This document shows, in pieces, positions 16,009 through 25,096 of a stretch of DNA of 64,000 nucleotides; the stretch's first letter is position 1, and every line of letters begins with the position of its first letter. Where the stretch lies: assembly GCA_964639255.1 (NCBI GenBank), contig CAZXDP010000006.1, positions 1 through 64,000 of the forward strand, written 5' to 3'. The position numbers and the translations under genes were made by a program. This DNA is from NZQO01 sp964639255 (GTDB lineage Bacteria > Bacteroidota > Bacteroidia > Flavobacteriales > Flavobacteriaceae). Below the pieces are notes generated by a model. That model was given only the letters and a program-made list of their open reading frames with translations. It was not told where the DNA came from and searched no databases.

Positions 16009-18296
16009 TAGCGAACCACCATAATTTTGGAAACTTTGGTCTCCAAGGCATCGTCTGTGGTAATCAATACCAAGTACACTCCAGAGGCAACCTTATATTT
16101 TCCAAAGGCCGTCGTATCCCACAGAACGCTTCCCCCTTCTGAGGTTTCCTCAAAAACCAGATTCCCCTCGATATCGGTAATTTTAACATTGGCGTTTGCG
16201 GTGAGGCCATCTATGGTAACGTTGCCGTTAAAACCAGGGCGCACCGGATTGGGATAGGCGTATACGTTATCGAGATTCTCTCTAGGGGCGGTGGCATTAC
16301 CATTAAAAGCCACTAGTCCATTTTCTGTAGCAAAATATACCGTACCGGTAAAATCGTCTATGGCGATATCGCGAACATTGTTAGAAGGTAAGGGACTATT
16401 CTGTTTATCAAATCGCAACAACGTTTCTTGGCCGTTGGGCGAAACATAGAACACTCCAGAGGTGGCCGTAGCGATCCATTTGTTATTGCTCCCATCGACC
16501 TCGATATCGGTTATGGATTGTTCAAAAAGCAGCTCTTGGGGTACGCCATCTTCCAAAAAGATGATTTCTTGGGCGTCTATATTGGCTCCTTCCTCAAAAA
16601 ATCCACCCACATTAAAAAGCACTCTAAGGCCCGTTAAGGTACCTATCCATAACCTGTTATTATTATCGAACGCCAGAGCTCTTACGTTCTTACTAGGCAA
16701 ATTTCCGTTGCCTATATCATCTTCAATTTTGTTGAACTGTCCGTTGGTGGGATTGTATCCAATAACTCCGTTTCGATAGCTTCCGAAAAACACAAATCCT
16801 TCGCGGCTTATTTCAAGCTTCGTTAAGGCTAGTTCGCGCTGTGGATCGTCAACTATGGAAGAAACATCGATTTTTTGAAACTGGCCGCCGGGTGTGAGCC
16901 TGATGAGGCCGTCGGCCAACTTAGACTGGGTAAACCAAAGATTGTTTTCGCGGTCCCAGTCCATCCCGTACAAACGAATGCCCGCATTGGCACCGCTGGG
17001 CACGATAGCCTCGTCGAGCGGACTGTTGGAGGCGTCGTATAAGATAGCTGGTTCCTGCTCTACTATTTTTAACAAGCCCTTTCCAAAGGAGGTCATAAAC
17101 ACCTCCAAAGGATTGTCGGGGTTGATGCTCGTCTGTACCAAATCGTTCGCCCCGAAAAGCTCATCGAAGGGGATGTTCGTCCAGCTACCATCCCGAAGGT
17201 TGCTGACCCCACGCCTACTGGGCGGATTGGGATCGAAATCTACATCTACTTCCCCAAAGTTGACCCACACCTGTCCCGGCGTCGCATCGAGCGAAAAGGG
17301 TTTGTTCAATATGGGGCCATCGGGCAAGATTTGCGTTGCGACATTGGTGCCGAAGGGAACGGCCAGCAAACCGTTTTCAGTAGTACCCAGATACAGGGTA
17401 TTTTGTAGAGCAATCCCCGATTGTAACAGGTAGTCGTATTCTTGAAGGGATGTAACACGGGCTTCCAAATTAAACCCTTGGGAGTAGGCTTGGAGAGATG
17501 TCCGTGTAGCGACGGCCAGGAATCCGCCAATGGATTGAAAATCTACGATGGCTTCATTAAATACTCCCACGCTCGTTAACGTACCGCCAGGGTTTACCGT
17601 AAATACCTGGTTATCGTTTCTTACAGTGTACAATTCAGCTTCCAGGGCTTGCACCCCGATAAAATTTCCCCCCGAAAGCGTGGTCCAGGTTCGATAATCG
17701 ATTAGCTCATCGCTATCTACGGGTGCGCTTCGCAAACCGCCATTGGTAGAAGAAGCATATATGGTGTTTTCAAAAACGGTAGTTTGGGTAATGTTCAATC
17801 GGGTGCCTAAATCGCCAATAAAATAGGTGTCGCCAAATTCGAGCCTTTGCATATTGAATACTGAAATTCCGAATTGTGCTGAGATGTAGAGCGAATCGCC
17901 AAACTCAAAAAAATGGTTTATTCCCTTTTCATTGGGTGGAATGGTTGGCTTTTCCAAAATATCCACTACCGTTAGGATCTCATCCTCTCCTACCAAAAAT
18001 ACCTCGATTAGGCCGTTTTCATAACCGATATAAAGTTGATTGAAAGCTTCGCTGTAATGAACCGTGGCAATAATTTCGCCTGAAAGTCCCTGCACCGTGG
18101 AGATGGTCTCGAATGCCTGCGTGTTTAAATCGTACATAAACACGGAGTTTTCAGCTCCTACAAAAAGCTTTCCGTCTCCTTGGGAAATACCCTTTACTGA
18201 AACATAAGAGAAATGGTCGACCCAGCGATCTTCAAAATCCTGGGCAACGGCCACTACCCCAAGAAACAACAACGCCACGAAAAGAAAATGCCTCAT
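16008..18296 (-). CDS. porZ: PorZ-like beta-propeller protein with type IX sorting domain
   Basis: 762 residues. Signal peptide 1-18 (ending VVAVAQ), then repeats with the two-component-regulator propeller flavour (GKLFVGAENSVFMYDLNT, NRLWIGTLTGLRVLF, GTVYFATENGLVAF). A C-terminal T9SS type A domain of about 85 residues starts with YAYPNPVRPGF and ends SKIMVVR. In Porphyromonas, PorZ works with PorU at the cell surface to attach A-LPS to cargo. Length, architecture and the recO neighbour fit PorZ, although other propeller proteins look similar. Confidence 0.8.
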   Translation of the reverse strand: MRHFLFVALLFLGVVAVAQDFEDRWVDHFSYVSVKGISQGDGKLFVGAENSVFMYDLNTQAFETISTVQGLSGEIIATVHYSEAFNQLYIGYENGLIEVFLVGEDEILTVVDILEKPTIPPNEKGINHFFEFGDSLYISAQFGISVFNMQRLEFGDTYFIGDLGTRLNITQTTVFENTIYASSTNGGLRSAPVDSDELIDYRTWTTLSGGNFIGVQALEAELYTVRNDNQVFTVNPGGTLTSVGVFNEAIVDFQSIGGFLAVATRTSLQAYSQGFNLEARVTSLQEYDYLLQSGIALQNTLYLGTTENGLLAVPFGTNVATQILPDGPILNKPFSLDATPGQVWVNFGEVDVDFDPNPPSRRGVSNLRDGSWTNIPFDELFGANDLVQTSINPDNPLEVFMTSFGKGLLKIVEQEPAILYDASNSPLDEAIVPSGANAGIRLYGMDWDRENNLWFTQSKLADGLIRLTPGGQFQKIDVSSIVDDPQRELALTKLEISREGFVFFGSYRNGVIGYNPTNGQFNKIEDDIGNGNLPSKNVRALAFDNNNRLWIGTLTGLRVLFNVGGFFEEGANIDAQEIIFLEDGVPQELLFEQSITDIEVDGSNNKWIATATSGVFYVSPNGQETLLRFDKQNSPLPSNNVRDIAIDDFTGTVYFATENGLVAFNGNATAPRENLDNVYAYPNPVRPGFNGNVTIDGLTANANVKITDIEGNLVFEETSEGGSVLWDTTAFGKYKVASGVYLVLITTDDALETKVSKIMVVR

Positions 18297-18355
18297 AGAC
18301 TAGAATATTTACTATAACAACGAACCAATTATTTTTATTGCCGGGCTGTAATGAT

Positions 18356-18387
18356 AAAAAAAGGTTGCACAATGCGCAACCTTTTTT
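18356..18387. terminator. Bidirectional terminator between porZ and gdhA
   Basis: GGTTGC (18363-18368) and GCAACC (18376-18381) form a stem flanked by an A tract on one side and a T tract on the other, so it can stop transcription in either direction. Its use is most likely for gdhA on the minus strand. Confidence 0.8.
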
Positions 18388-18410
18388 AATGGTATTATGC
18401 CAATAGAATC

Positions 18411-19754
18411 TTATACAACTCCTTGTGCAAGCATAGCATCGGCCACTTTTACAAAACCGGCAATGTTGGCGCCCTTCACATAATCTACATAACCGTCGCC
18501 ATCTTTTCCGTAGGCTACACAAGCCGCGTGGATATCGTTCATAATATTGTGCAGCTTATCGTCAACCTCCTTGGCAGACCAATTTAGCCTCAAGGAGTTC
18601 TGCGACATTTCCAAACCAGAAGTAGCAACACCACCGGCATTCGATGCCTTACCGGGGGAGAACAATATCTTAGCTTTTTGGAAAACTGAAATGGCCTCTG
18701 GCGTGCAAGGCATATTAGCACCTTCGCCAACACAGATACAACCATTGTCGACCAACCTTTGGGCTTCTTCCTCGTTTAATTCATTTTGTGTAGCACAAGG
18801 CAAGGCGATATCGCAGGCAACACTCCAAGGACGCGCTCCCTCTACGTATTTTGCCGAAGGATATTTATCCACATATTCTTTAATGCGGCCCCGTTTTTCA
18901 TTTTTAATGTACATAATGTGCGCCAATTTCTCTGCATTGATGCCTTCCTCATCGTGAATATATCCTGAAGAATCAGATAGGGTAATAACCTTACCGCCCA
19001 TCTCGGTGGCCTTCTCGGCGGCATATTGCGCCACATTTCCAGATCCTGAAATGACTACTGTTTTTCCTTTAAAAGTCTCTCCGCGCGTTTCGAGCATATT
19101 CTTGGCAAAATATACGTTGCCATAACCCGTGGCTTCTGGACGAATAAGTGACCCGCCATAGCTAAGGCCTTTTCCAGTCAATACCCCAGTAAATTCGTTG
19201 CGCAACCTTTTGTATTGGCCAAACATATACCCTATCTCGCGCGCACCTACTCCTATATCTCCGGCGGGTACGTCGGTATTGGGCCCAATATGGCGGGCCA
19301 ATTCCGTCATGAAGCTTTGGCAAAAACGCATAACCTCGTTATCGCTTTTTCCCTTCGGGTCAAAATCAGATCCTCCCTTTCCACCGCCCATGGGGAGTGT
19401 GGTCAAGCTATTTTTAAAAACCTGTTCGAATCCTAAAAATTTCAGAATGCTCAAATTTACGCTGGGGTGGAAACGAAGTCCGCCCTTGTAAGGACCTATG
19501 GCCGAGTTGAACTCTACGCGATACCCACGGTTTACCTGGGTTTCACCATTGTCGTCGGTCCAAGGAACTCGGAACAAGATGGTGCGCTCTGGCTCTACCA
19601 TGCGCTCCAACAATTTTTTATTTTGGTATTTTTCGTTTTTTTCAATAAACGGAATAACGGTTTCGGCAACTTCGGTAACGGCCTGCATAAATTCGGGCTC
19701 GTTGGGATTCGTCTTCTCTACCTTCGAAATGAAATCTTTTATCGTATCTGTCAT
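18411..19754 (-). CDS. gdhA: NADP-type glutamate dehydrogenase
   Basis: 447 residues, the normal size for the hexameric NADP-specific enzyme. It assimilates ammonia by reductive amination of 2-oxoglutarate. Motifs: GPYKGGLRFHPSVN and LPMGGGKGGSDFDPKG carry the substrate-binding lysines; PAGDIGVGAREIGYMFGQY; and the Rossmann segment VISGSGNVAQYA followed by TLSDSSG, lacking the acidic residue usual in NAD-specific enzymes. It has its own promoter and terminator and is therefore probably monocistronic. Confidence 0.95.
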   Translation of the reverse strand: MTDTIKDFISKVEKTNPNEPEFMQAVTEVAETVIPFIEKNEKYQNKKLLERMVEPERTILFRVPWTDDNGETQVNRGYRVEFNSAIGPYKGGLRFHPSVNLSILKFLGFEQVFKNSLTTLPMGGGKGGSDFDPKGKSDNEVMRFCQSFMTELARHIGPNTDVPAGDIGVGAREIGYMFGQYKRLRNEFTGVLTGKGLSYGGSLIRPEATGYGNVYFAKNMLETRGETFKGKTVVISGSGNVAQYAAEKATEMGGKVITLSDSSGYIHDEEGINAEKLAHIMYIKNEKRGRIKEYVDKYPSAKYVEGARPWSVACDIALPCATQNELNEEEAQRLVDNGCICVGEGANMPCTPEAISVFQKAKILFSPGKASNAGGVATSGLEMSQNSLRLNWSAKEVDDKLHNIMNDIHAACVAYGKDGDGYVDYVKGANIAGFVKVADAMLAQGVV

Positions 19755-19795
19755 GTATAAATAGTTTGGTTGAAACAGGTCTTAATTTCAGGTCA

Positions 19796-19803
19796 CAAAT
19801 ATA
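19796..19803 (-). promoter_or_regulatory. gdhA -7 promoter box
   Basis: The minus strand reads TATATTTG, an exact TAnnTTTG match, 41 nt upstream of the gdhA ATG. The -33 element is not a clean TTTG. Confidence 0.55.
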
Positions 19804-19886
19804 CAGGATATGCCAAAAACAGAACGCTAAATTTTTACTAATACACTAAAATTGCCCATTATATTTCCCTGTTAGATATGTTTTTA

Positions 19887-19894
19887 TATATTTG
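19887..19894 (+). promoter_or_regulatory. -7 promoter box of the barrel gene at 19923
   Basis: TATATTTG matches the consensus exactly; a TTTC at 19864-19867 is 19 nt upstream and may serve as the -33 element. The start codon follows 28 nt later. Confidence 0.6.
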
Positions 19895-19922
19895 TTACGT
19901 CTCAATCTAAACCTAAGCGATA

Positions 19923-20723
19923 ATGAATACCAGATTTCTGCTAGTGGTATTTCTCTTCTTGGCCGTTTCTAAGCAGGAAGTTTTTAGCCAATTTGGATTT
20001 TCCCACGAAGTAGGCCTCATTACCGGACCGGTCGCTTTTTACTCAGATTTTGGATTGCGCAACGACTTTGACACGAACAAGGGGAATGTGGGTTTTGGAA
20101 TTGGCCTGGTACACTACATTAATTTTGCCTACAGTGCCGACTGTAATTGCTATACTCGAGATACTTATTTCAACGATCACTTTAAACTTCGAAATGAGCT
20201 TACCTTCCATAAGACAAACTTCGACCATTTTGGCGAATTGGTAGCACCCGATGAAACTTCTGTTTTTTCAGACCAGCTTAGAGCGATGAAAGGTTCTACC
20301 ACCGTTTTTGAGATTGGTTCGCAACTTGAGTACTTCCCGCTTAGCATACGCGACTTTTCTTCGGGCGGATACAAAATTGCCCCTTTTGTTAGCTTTGGCG
20401 TACACTGGGTGAGCTTCAATCCAGAGGTTACCTCAGAACTTGGTGCGATTAACACGCCCATCTCTACTCCTGTGAAGTACATTAATGGTTTTCAGCAGGA
20501 GGGCGATAGTACTTGGTCTATCGTAGGTAGCGTAGGCATTCGATACAAGCTTACCCCTTTGAGCGATTTGATGCTCGATAGTCGCTGGGGCTACTATTTT
20601 AGCGATTGGGTGGATGGTTTAAATCCTTCTATAGATAACAATGGCGTATTGCCAGTACCCGAGAACAAATCGAACGATTGGATTTACTGGTTGAACATTG
20701 GGTATATCTACTACCTAGATTAA
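19923..20723 (+). CDS. Predicted outer-membrane beta-barrel protein of unknown function
   Basis: 266 residues. Signal peptide 1-22 (ending EVFSQ), then amphipathic strands typical of small outer-membrane barrels: VGLITGPVAFYSDFGLR, APFVSFGVHWVSFNP, IVGSVGIRYKLTPLSDL and the C-terminal IYWLNIGYIYYLD. A Cys pair (SADCNCYT near residue 77) could bind metal or form a disulfide. It diverges from gdhA with separate promoters and has its own terminator. I know no function for it. Confidence 0.75.
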   Translation: MNTRFLLVVFLFLAVSKQEVFSQFGFSHEVGLITGPVAFYSDFGLRNDFDTNKGNVGFGIGLVHYINFAYSADCNCYTRDTYFNDHFKLRNELTFHKTNFDHFGELVAPDETSVFSDQLRAMKGSTTVFEIGSQLEYFPLSIRDFSSGGYKIAPFVSFGVHWVSFNPEVTSELGAINTPISTPVKYINGFQQEGDSTWSIVGSVGIRYKLTPLSDLMLDSRWGYYFSDWVDGLNPSIDNNGVLPVPENKSNDWIYWLNIGYIYYLD

Positions 20724-20743
20724 ATAGATAAGTCACTAAAAAG

Positions 20744-20770
20744 AAAAGGAGCCAAAATGGCTCCTTTTTT
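20744..20770. terminator. Bidirectional terminator
   Basis: AAAAGGAGCC (20744-20753) pairs perfectly with GGCTCCTTTT (20759-20768) around a 5-nt loop, with A and T tracts on the two sides. It serves the converging genes at 19923 and 20793. Confidence 0.9.
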
Positions 20771-20792
20771 CTATTATAATTAAATATTTAGA

Positions 20793-21935
20793 TTATCCAA
20801 TCGCTTGTTCCAAATCGGCGATGAGGTCGTCGGCATCTTCGATGCCAACGCTCAATCGAATAAGCGAATCTACCACCCCGGTTCGCTCCCGCTCCTCTTT
20901 TGGGATGCTCGCGTGTGTCATACTTGCTGGATGGCCCGCTAAACTCTCTACCCCGCCCAAACTTTCGGCCAAGGTGAAAATCTTTAAGCGCTCCACTATT
21001 TTAATAGCCTCTTCGTAATTGTTTCCCTTGGTGGTAAAGGAAATCATCCCCCCAAAATCCCGCATCTGCGATTTTGCCACTTCGTGGTTGGGATGGCTCT
21101 CCAAACCGGGCCAATACACCTTCTCTATTTTGGGATTGGTGCTAAGGTACTCAGCAATTTTGCGTCCGTTTTCGCAATGCCGTTGCATTCGTAGATGCAG
21201 GGTTTTCAAGCCGCGCAATACTAAAAAACTATCCTGCGGTCCACATACGCCCCCGCTGGCATTCTGTATAAAATAAAGCCGCTCGGCCAAGTCCTTATCT
21301 TTTACCACCAAGGCTCCCATGACCACATCGCTATGCCCCCCAAGATACTTCGTAGCACTGTGCATCACGATATCTGCCCCCATATCTAAAGGCTGCTGTA
21401 GATAGGGCGTGGCGAAGGTATTGTCTACCGCCAACAAAACATTGTGTTTTTTCGCTACTTGCGCTGCTTTCTTGATGTCGATGATATTCATCATAGGGTT
21501 TGTTGGCGTCTCCACCCAAAGCAGCTTGGTATTCTCGTTAATGTATTTTTCAATGTTCTCGGCCTGTTCCATCCCTATAAAGTGAAACTTAATTCCAAAC
21601 TGCTGAAAAACCTTAGTGAACAACCGATAGGTGCCTCCGTACAAGTCGTTGGTGGATATTACCTCATCGCCCGGTTTGAGCATTTTTACAATGGCATCAA
21701 TAGCCGCCAGCCCGCTGCCAAAGGCAAGGCCGTATTCCCCGTTTTCAAGGCTGGCAAAGGCTCGTTCCAGAGCGCTTCGGGTTGGGTTTCCGCTGCGCGA
21801 ATATTCAAATCCCTTATGACCGCCCGGCGTACTTTGGGAATAGGTACTTGTTTGGTAGATAGGAGGCATCACGCTGCCGTAGGCAGGATCTATATCGTGT
21901 TGCCCTCCGTGAATTGCTTTTGTGTTGAATTTCAT
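20793..21935 (-). CDS. Cystathionine gamma-synthase / gamma-lyase family enzyme
   Basis: 380 residues from the ATG at 21935 (MKFNTKAIHGGQHD); an in-frame ATG at 22001 adds 22 residues unlike the family. PLP-dependent Cys/Met-metabolism fold: EYSRSGNPTR, AFGSGLAAIDAI, VETPTNPMMNIIDI, DNTFATPYLQ and the PLP-binding lysine in SATKYLGGHSDV (Lys196). It probably makes cystathionine from an activated homoserine, or cleaves cystathionine; motifs do not separate the two. It appears monocistronic, with a leader of about 110 nt in which I recognise no riboswitch. Confidence 0.92.
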   Translation of the reverse strand: MKFNTKAIHGGQHDIDPAYGSVMPPIYQTSTYSQSTPGGHKGFEYSRSGNPTRSALERAFASLENGEYGLAFGSGLAAIDAIVKMLKPGDEVISTNDLYGGTYRLFTKVFQQFGIKFHFIGMEQAENIEKYINENTKLLWVETPTNPMMNIIDIKKAAQVAKKHNVLLAVDNTFATPYLQQPLDMGADIVMHSATKYLGGHSDVVMGALVVKDKDLAERLYFIQNASGGVCGPQDSFLVLRGLKTLHLRMQRHCENGRKIAEYLSTNPKIEKVYWPGLESHPNHEVAKSQMRDFGGMISFTTKGNNYEEAIKIVERLKIFTLAESLGGVESLAGHPASMTHASIPKEERERTGVVDSLIRLSVGIEDADDLIADLEQAIG

Positions 21936-22040
21936 ATCGGTTCTATGTATTGATTCAGAAAGAAGACATTGATCGCACAAGTTACGCGATCGCAAAGGCA
22001 TTTTTACTATAATTTTAAGAGTTGCCCATTGTATTCTTAT

Positions 22041-22048
22041 TACTTTTG
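22041..22048 (+). promoter_or_regulatory. -7 promoter box of the lipoprotein gene at 22105
   Basis: TACTTTTG, an exact match; TTG at 22022-22024 lies 16 nt upstream. It overlaps the divergent promoter region of the gene at 20793. Confidence 0.5.
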
Positions 22049-22053
22049 AAAAG

Positions 22054-22061
22054 CAAATGTA
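22054..22061 (-). promoter_or_regulatory. -7 promoter box of the cystathionine gamma-synthase family gene
   Basis: The minus strand reads TACATTTG, an exact match. It predicts a leader of about 110 nt before the ATG at 21935. No clear -33 element is present. Confidence 0.4.
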
Positions 22062-22104
22062 GCAGTTTGTTTTCAGATAGATAATGCAGATCCCATTTTA
22101 ACGA

Positions 22105-22881
22105 ATGAATAACAATCGTATCGTGCTCGCCCTGGTTCTTACCGCATTGGTAGGCTGCAGCAATCCGCCGGAAATAACCCTCGCCGCTGAAGGGTTTACC
22201 GAGGCCGATCTCGCCATTTGCAAAAAGGGTGACTGCCCCACGATTACCGCCGATTTTATCTTCGTAACGCAACCCGAAACTATAGGCGATAAAATTAATC
22301 CTGTTATACGGGAATTCGTAGCACGCTCGTTTATGAATGCTGGCGATGAAACCGCCGCCACAACACAAACACCGCTCCAGGCGGCCGAAGCGTTCGCCAA
22401 GCGCTACCAACGGGACAAAGAGGAGTTTCCAGAAATGACGGGAAGCTATGAAGCTGTAGTTACGGTAAGGGACAGTTACCTATCGCAAGTCTTGCTTAGC
22501 GTTGAGATGAAACAATATACATATACCGGCGGCGCGCACGGCTACGGAAGCACCGAATTCGCGAACTTCAACCCAGAAACCGGAAACACCCTTTCCGTAA
22601 TCGATCTGTTCTTCGATTTAGATGAATTCAAATCTTTGGCTGAGCAACATTTCCGTGAGAAATATGCTATTTCAAAGGAGGCATCCATAAACGCTACGGG
22701 ATTCTGGTTCGAGAACGAGCGATTTCATTTGCCCAATAGTATTGGTTTTTCAGATAAAGGGGCTATTCTTCATTACAACCCGTATGATATTGCCAGTTAT
22801 GCCGAAGGCGCCATAGAGTTCACCATCCCTTGGGAAGAGGTAGCTCCCCTTTTGGCAGAAGAAATTACACCGAACTTTTAA
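22105..22881 (+). CDS. Lipoprotein with DUF3298-like domain
   Basis: 258 residues. Lipobox LVGC at the end of a short signal peptide (lipid-modified Cys18). The C-terminal half contains YTGGAHGYGSTEFANFNPETG followed by LFFDLDEFKSLAEQHFREKY, the arrangement of DUF3298 (often paired with DUF4163). These are periplasmic or outer-membrane lipoproteins, found near peptidoglycan-related genes in other bacteria, with unknown activity. The downstream genes follow at 9 and 3 nt, suggesting an operon. Confidence 0.82.
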   Translation: MNNNRIVLALVLTALVGCSNPPEITLAAEGFTEADLAICKKGDCPTITADFIFVTQPETIGDKINPVIREFVARSFMNAGDETAATTQTPLQAAEAFAKRYQRDKEEFPEMTGSYEAVVTVRDSYLSQVLLSVEMKQYTYTGGAHGYGSTEFANFNPETGNTLSVIDLFFDLDEFKSLAEQHFREKYAISKEASINATGFWFENERFHLPNSIGFSDKGAILHYNPYDIASYAEGAIEFTIPWEEVAPLLAEEITPNF

Positions 22882-22890
22882 CTTAAACCT

Positions 22891-23241
22891 ATGAAGAAGA
22901 TATATTACCTCTCAAGCTGCAACACCTGCAAGAAAATAATGGACGAGCTGGAATTGGGCGATGCTTTCATAAAACAAGATATAAAGAAACAAGGCATTAC
23001 CGAAGAAGAAATAGAAGAGCTTTACAACTTGGCGGGTAGCTACGAGGCACTGTTCAGCAAACGCGCCAAGCGCTATACCGAGCGAAACCTGAAGGAAGAA
23101 CGCCTTTTGGAAGAAGACTATAAAAACCTGTTGCTAGAGCACTACACCTTTTTAAAGCGTCCCGTAATTGTGAACAATGACGAAATTTTTATAGGGAGCA
23201 GCGAGAAAACCATCGCCGCCGCGAAGCAGTCAATCAAATAG
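22891..23241 (+). CDS. ArsC/Spx-family thioredoxin-fold protein
   Basis: 116 residues, typical for the ArsC/Spx/YffB family. It starts with KKIYYLSSCNTCKK, a CxxC-type motif (Cys10, Cys13), and has the helical region NLAGSYEALFSKRAKRY and RPVIVNNDEIFIG with a cis-Pro-type turn. True arsenate reductases keep three arginines that I cannot match with confidence here. A reductase or redox-regulator role is more cautious than arsenate reduction. Confidence 0.82.
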   Translation: MKKIYYLSSCNTCKKIMDELELGDAFIKQDIKKQGITEEEIEELYNLAGSYEALFSKRAKRYTERNLKEERLLEEDYKNLLLEHYTFLKRPVIVNNDEIFIGSSEKTIAAAKQSIK

Positions 23242-23244
23242 CCG

Positions 23245-24147
23245 ATGAACGCACGCATCGCCGCGCTCCTTGCCGCCACGGCCGCCAGTACTATTTATGG
23301 GGTAAACCATACCATTGCAAAGGGCTTGATGCCCGAGGTTATTGGGCCGTTTGGCTTTATCCTGCTTAGGGTGCTGGGCGCTGCCGCCCTGTTTTGGTTG
23401 ATAAGCTTATTTTATAGATCGGAAAAAATAGAGAAATCGGACTGGTTGCGCATTTTGGGCTGTGCCATTTTCGGCATGGTGCTCAATATGAACTCGTTCT
23501 TCAAGGGTCTCGAACTTTCAACGCCCATTAACAGCTCGGTGGTAATTACCTTGTCACCAGTATTGTTGCTCGTGCTCTCGGCCTTTTTTCTGAAAGAGCG
23601 TATCACTTGGCGAAAGGCAACGGGTATTGGAATTGGATTGGCGGGTGCGCTTGCCCTTATACTCTTTGGAGCCAAAACCCAAGCGAATGCCCCAAACATT
23701 CCGCTTGGCAACTTATTATTTATCGCCAATGCGGCTTCCTATTCCGTATATCTCATTTTAGTAAAGCCATTAGTGTTGAAATACAGCAGCATTACCTTGA
23801 TGAAACTTTTCTTCCTCTTTGCCGTGCTCATCAATGCACCCATTGGCCTATCGGAATTTACAGCCGTGAGCTGGGGCACGCTTTCCGTGGAAACCCTTGT
23901 AAAATTAGCTTTTGTAGTACTGGGCACCACCTTTTTAACCTATCTGTTCAACATCTATGCGTTACGGCAGCTTAGCCCTTCCACCATTGGTGCCTTTATC
24001 TACCTGCAACCTGTAATTGCCACCCTCTTTGCGGTGCTTGTGGGGGCAGATAAGTTAACGCCCATTCGATTGCTTGCGGCTGGGCTAATTTTTTTCGGAG
24101 TGTTTTTATCCATCCGCAAACCGAGGGGAAGCCGCGTTCATTCTTAA
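23245..24147 (+). CDS. DMT-superfamily transporter, two EamA domains
   Basis: 300 residues, ten predicted membrane helices in two EamA repeats (about 8-140 and 152-290). Recognisable segments are GVNHTIAKGLMPEVIGPFGF, NSSVVITLSPVLLLVLSAFFLKERIT and LSPSTIGAFIYLQPVIATLFAVLVG. Drug/metabolite exporter family; the substrate cannot be predicted. It follows the ArsC-like gene by 3 nt. The C-terminus is short and basic (RKPRGSRVHS). Confidence 0.9.
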   Translation: MNARIAALLAATAASTIYGVNHTIAKGLMPEVIGPFGFILLRVLGAAALFWLISLFYRSEKIEKSDWLRILGCAIFGMVLNMNSFFKGLELSTPINSSVVITLSPVLLLVLSAFFLKERITWRKATGIGIGLAGALALILFGAKTQANAPNIPLGNLLFIANAASYSVYLILVKPLVLKYSSITLMKLFFLFAVLINAPIGLSEFTAVSWGTLSVETLVKLAFVVLGTTFLTYLFNIYALRQLSPSTIGAFIYLQPVIATLFAVLVGADKLTPIRLLAAGLIFFGVFLSIRKPRGSRVHS

Positions 24148-24159
24148 CACGGAAACCCG

Positions 24160-24188
24160 TTTGGTTTCAAGGAATCTATGTATCTTAG
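24160..24188 (+). promoter_or_regulatory. Promoter of the NTF2-like gene
   Basis: TTTG at 24160-24163, 17-nt spacer, TATCTTAG at 24181-24188 (one mismatch to TAnnTTTG). The ATG is 21 nt downstream. Confidence 0.5.
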
Positions 24189-24209
24189 TGTGCTAAAAAC
24201 CACTTAGTT

Positions 24210-24572
24210 ATGACAACTCAGGAAATCGCGAACAATTTAACCCAATGGTGTAACAACGGAGATGAAGCCCGTTGTTATGAAGAACTGTATAGCCCCGAAA
24301 TAGTGAGCATTGAGGCAGGCGGAGAACATCAAGTATCCCGCGGCATGGAAGAAGTCGCCAAAAAGGGCGAATGGTGGCGTGACAATTTTGAGGTACACAG
24401 CACACGAACCAACGATCCTATTGTGGCCGACAACTGGTTTACCGTTCTCCACGAAATGGACATTACCCACAAACCCAGTGGCGAACGTAGCCAAATGGCA
24501 GAACTAGGAGTGTATCAGGTAAAGGATGGTAAGATTGTGAAAGAACAATTTTTCTACGACACAGAATCCTAA
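24210..24572 (+). CDS. SnoaL/NTF2-like protein
   Basis: 120 residues forming one cone-shaped NTF2-like domain: an N-terminal helix (TQEIANNLTQWCNNGDEARCYEEL), YSPEIVSIEAGG, and strands ending in ELGVYQVKDGKIVKEQFFYD. Members range from small-molecule isomerases to scavenging or binding proteins. No catalytic residues can be assigned. No leader peptide, so cytoplasmic. Confidence 0.8.
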   Translation: MTTQEIANNLTQWCNNGDEARCYEELYSPEIVSIEAGGEHQVSRGMEEVAKKGEWWRDNFEVHSTRTNDPIVADNWFTVLHEMDITHKPSGERSQMAELGVYQVKDGKIVKEQFFYDTES

Positions 24573-24619
24573 GTGTGTACAATAGGATTATACCATACTT
24601 CATGCCGAATCAACCATTC

Positions 24620-25096
24620 CTATTCTAGGTCCTTGGGAATTTGTCCGTGTCTTCGGGTATCTGCTTTAGTGAGCACTTTATAATCCTCGGTTTTTTCGAC
24701 CCCGTCCAAAAAGGTAAACAGCTCTTCGGGCAAAGGCGTTAGCTTTCTGGTTTTCAGGTTTATCCAGGCGCCCAGCATATCGCACCTGCCCAGGTTTTGT
24801 CCTTTATGGTTGTAAAAGTTATGCCGAAATTCAAAAAAAGTCCCATCTTCCGAAAGTCCTTTTAGCTGCAGCGAAACCTTTAAGGGCTTTTCGGGAAAGG
24901 CCTCCTTAAAATAGAACATATGCTCATACAGTGCTACCGGCCCTAAGTTGAGCTCGGCAAGGTGTTTTTGGCCAAATCCCCTATCGCTGAAAAAGCTCAT
25001 TCGGGTGTGGCTCATATAGTCGATATAGGCGCTGTTACGCAGGTGCCTGTTGGCATCTACATCGTCCCATCTAATTTCAAATTCTTTTATATACAT
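24620..25096 (-). CDS. Hotdog-fold acyl-CoA thioesterase
   Basis: 158 residues with the 4-hydroxybenzoyl-CoA/FatB-like thioesterase start IRWDDVDANRHLRNSAYIDYMSHTR, where the Asp/Asn region is the usual catalytic segment. It hydrolyses acyl-CoA or acyl-ACP; chain length is unknown. It is last in a three-gene minus-strand operon: it overlaps the alpha/beta hydrolase by 10 nt, and a TetR regulator lies upstream. Confidence 0.85.
   Translation of the reverse strand: MYIKEFEIRWDDVDANRHLRNSAYIDYMSHTRMSFFSDRGFGQKHLAELNLGPVALYEHMFYFKEAFPEKPLKVSLQLKGLSEDGTFFEFRHNFYNHKGQNLGRCDMLGAWINLKTRKLTPLPEELFTFLDGVEKTEDYKVLTKADTRRHGQIPKDLE

Noticed and set aside
16894..17433. 179-codon open frame on the plus strand
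   Set aside because: It lies wholly opposite the porZ-like gene, has no family motif or promoter, and is biased low-complexity sequence typical of an antisense shadow.
21936..22047. Riboswitch in the leader of the cystathionine gamma-synthase family gene
   Set aside because: The leader of about 110 nt shows no SAM-type core or convincing multi-stem fold that I can identify by eye.
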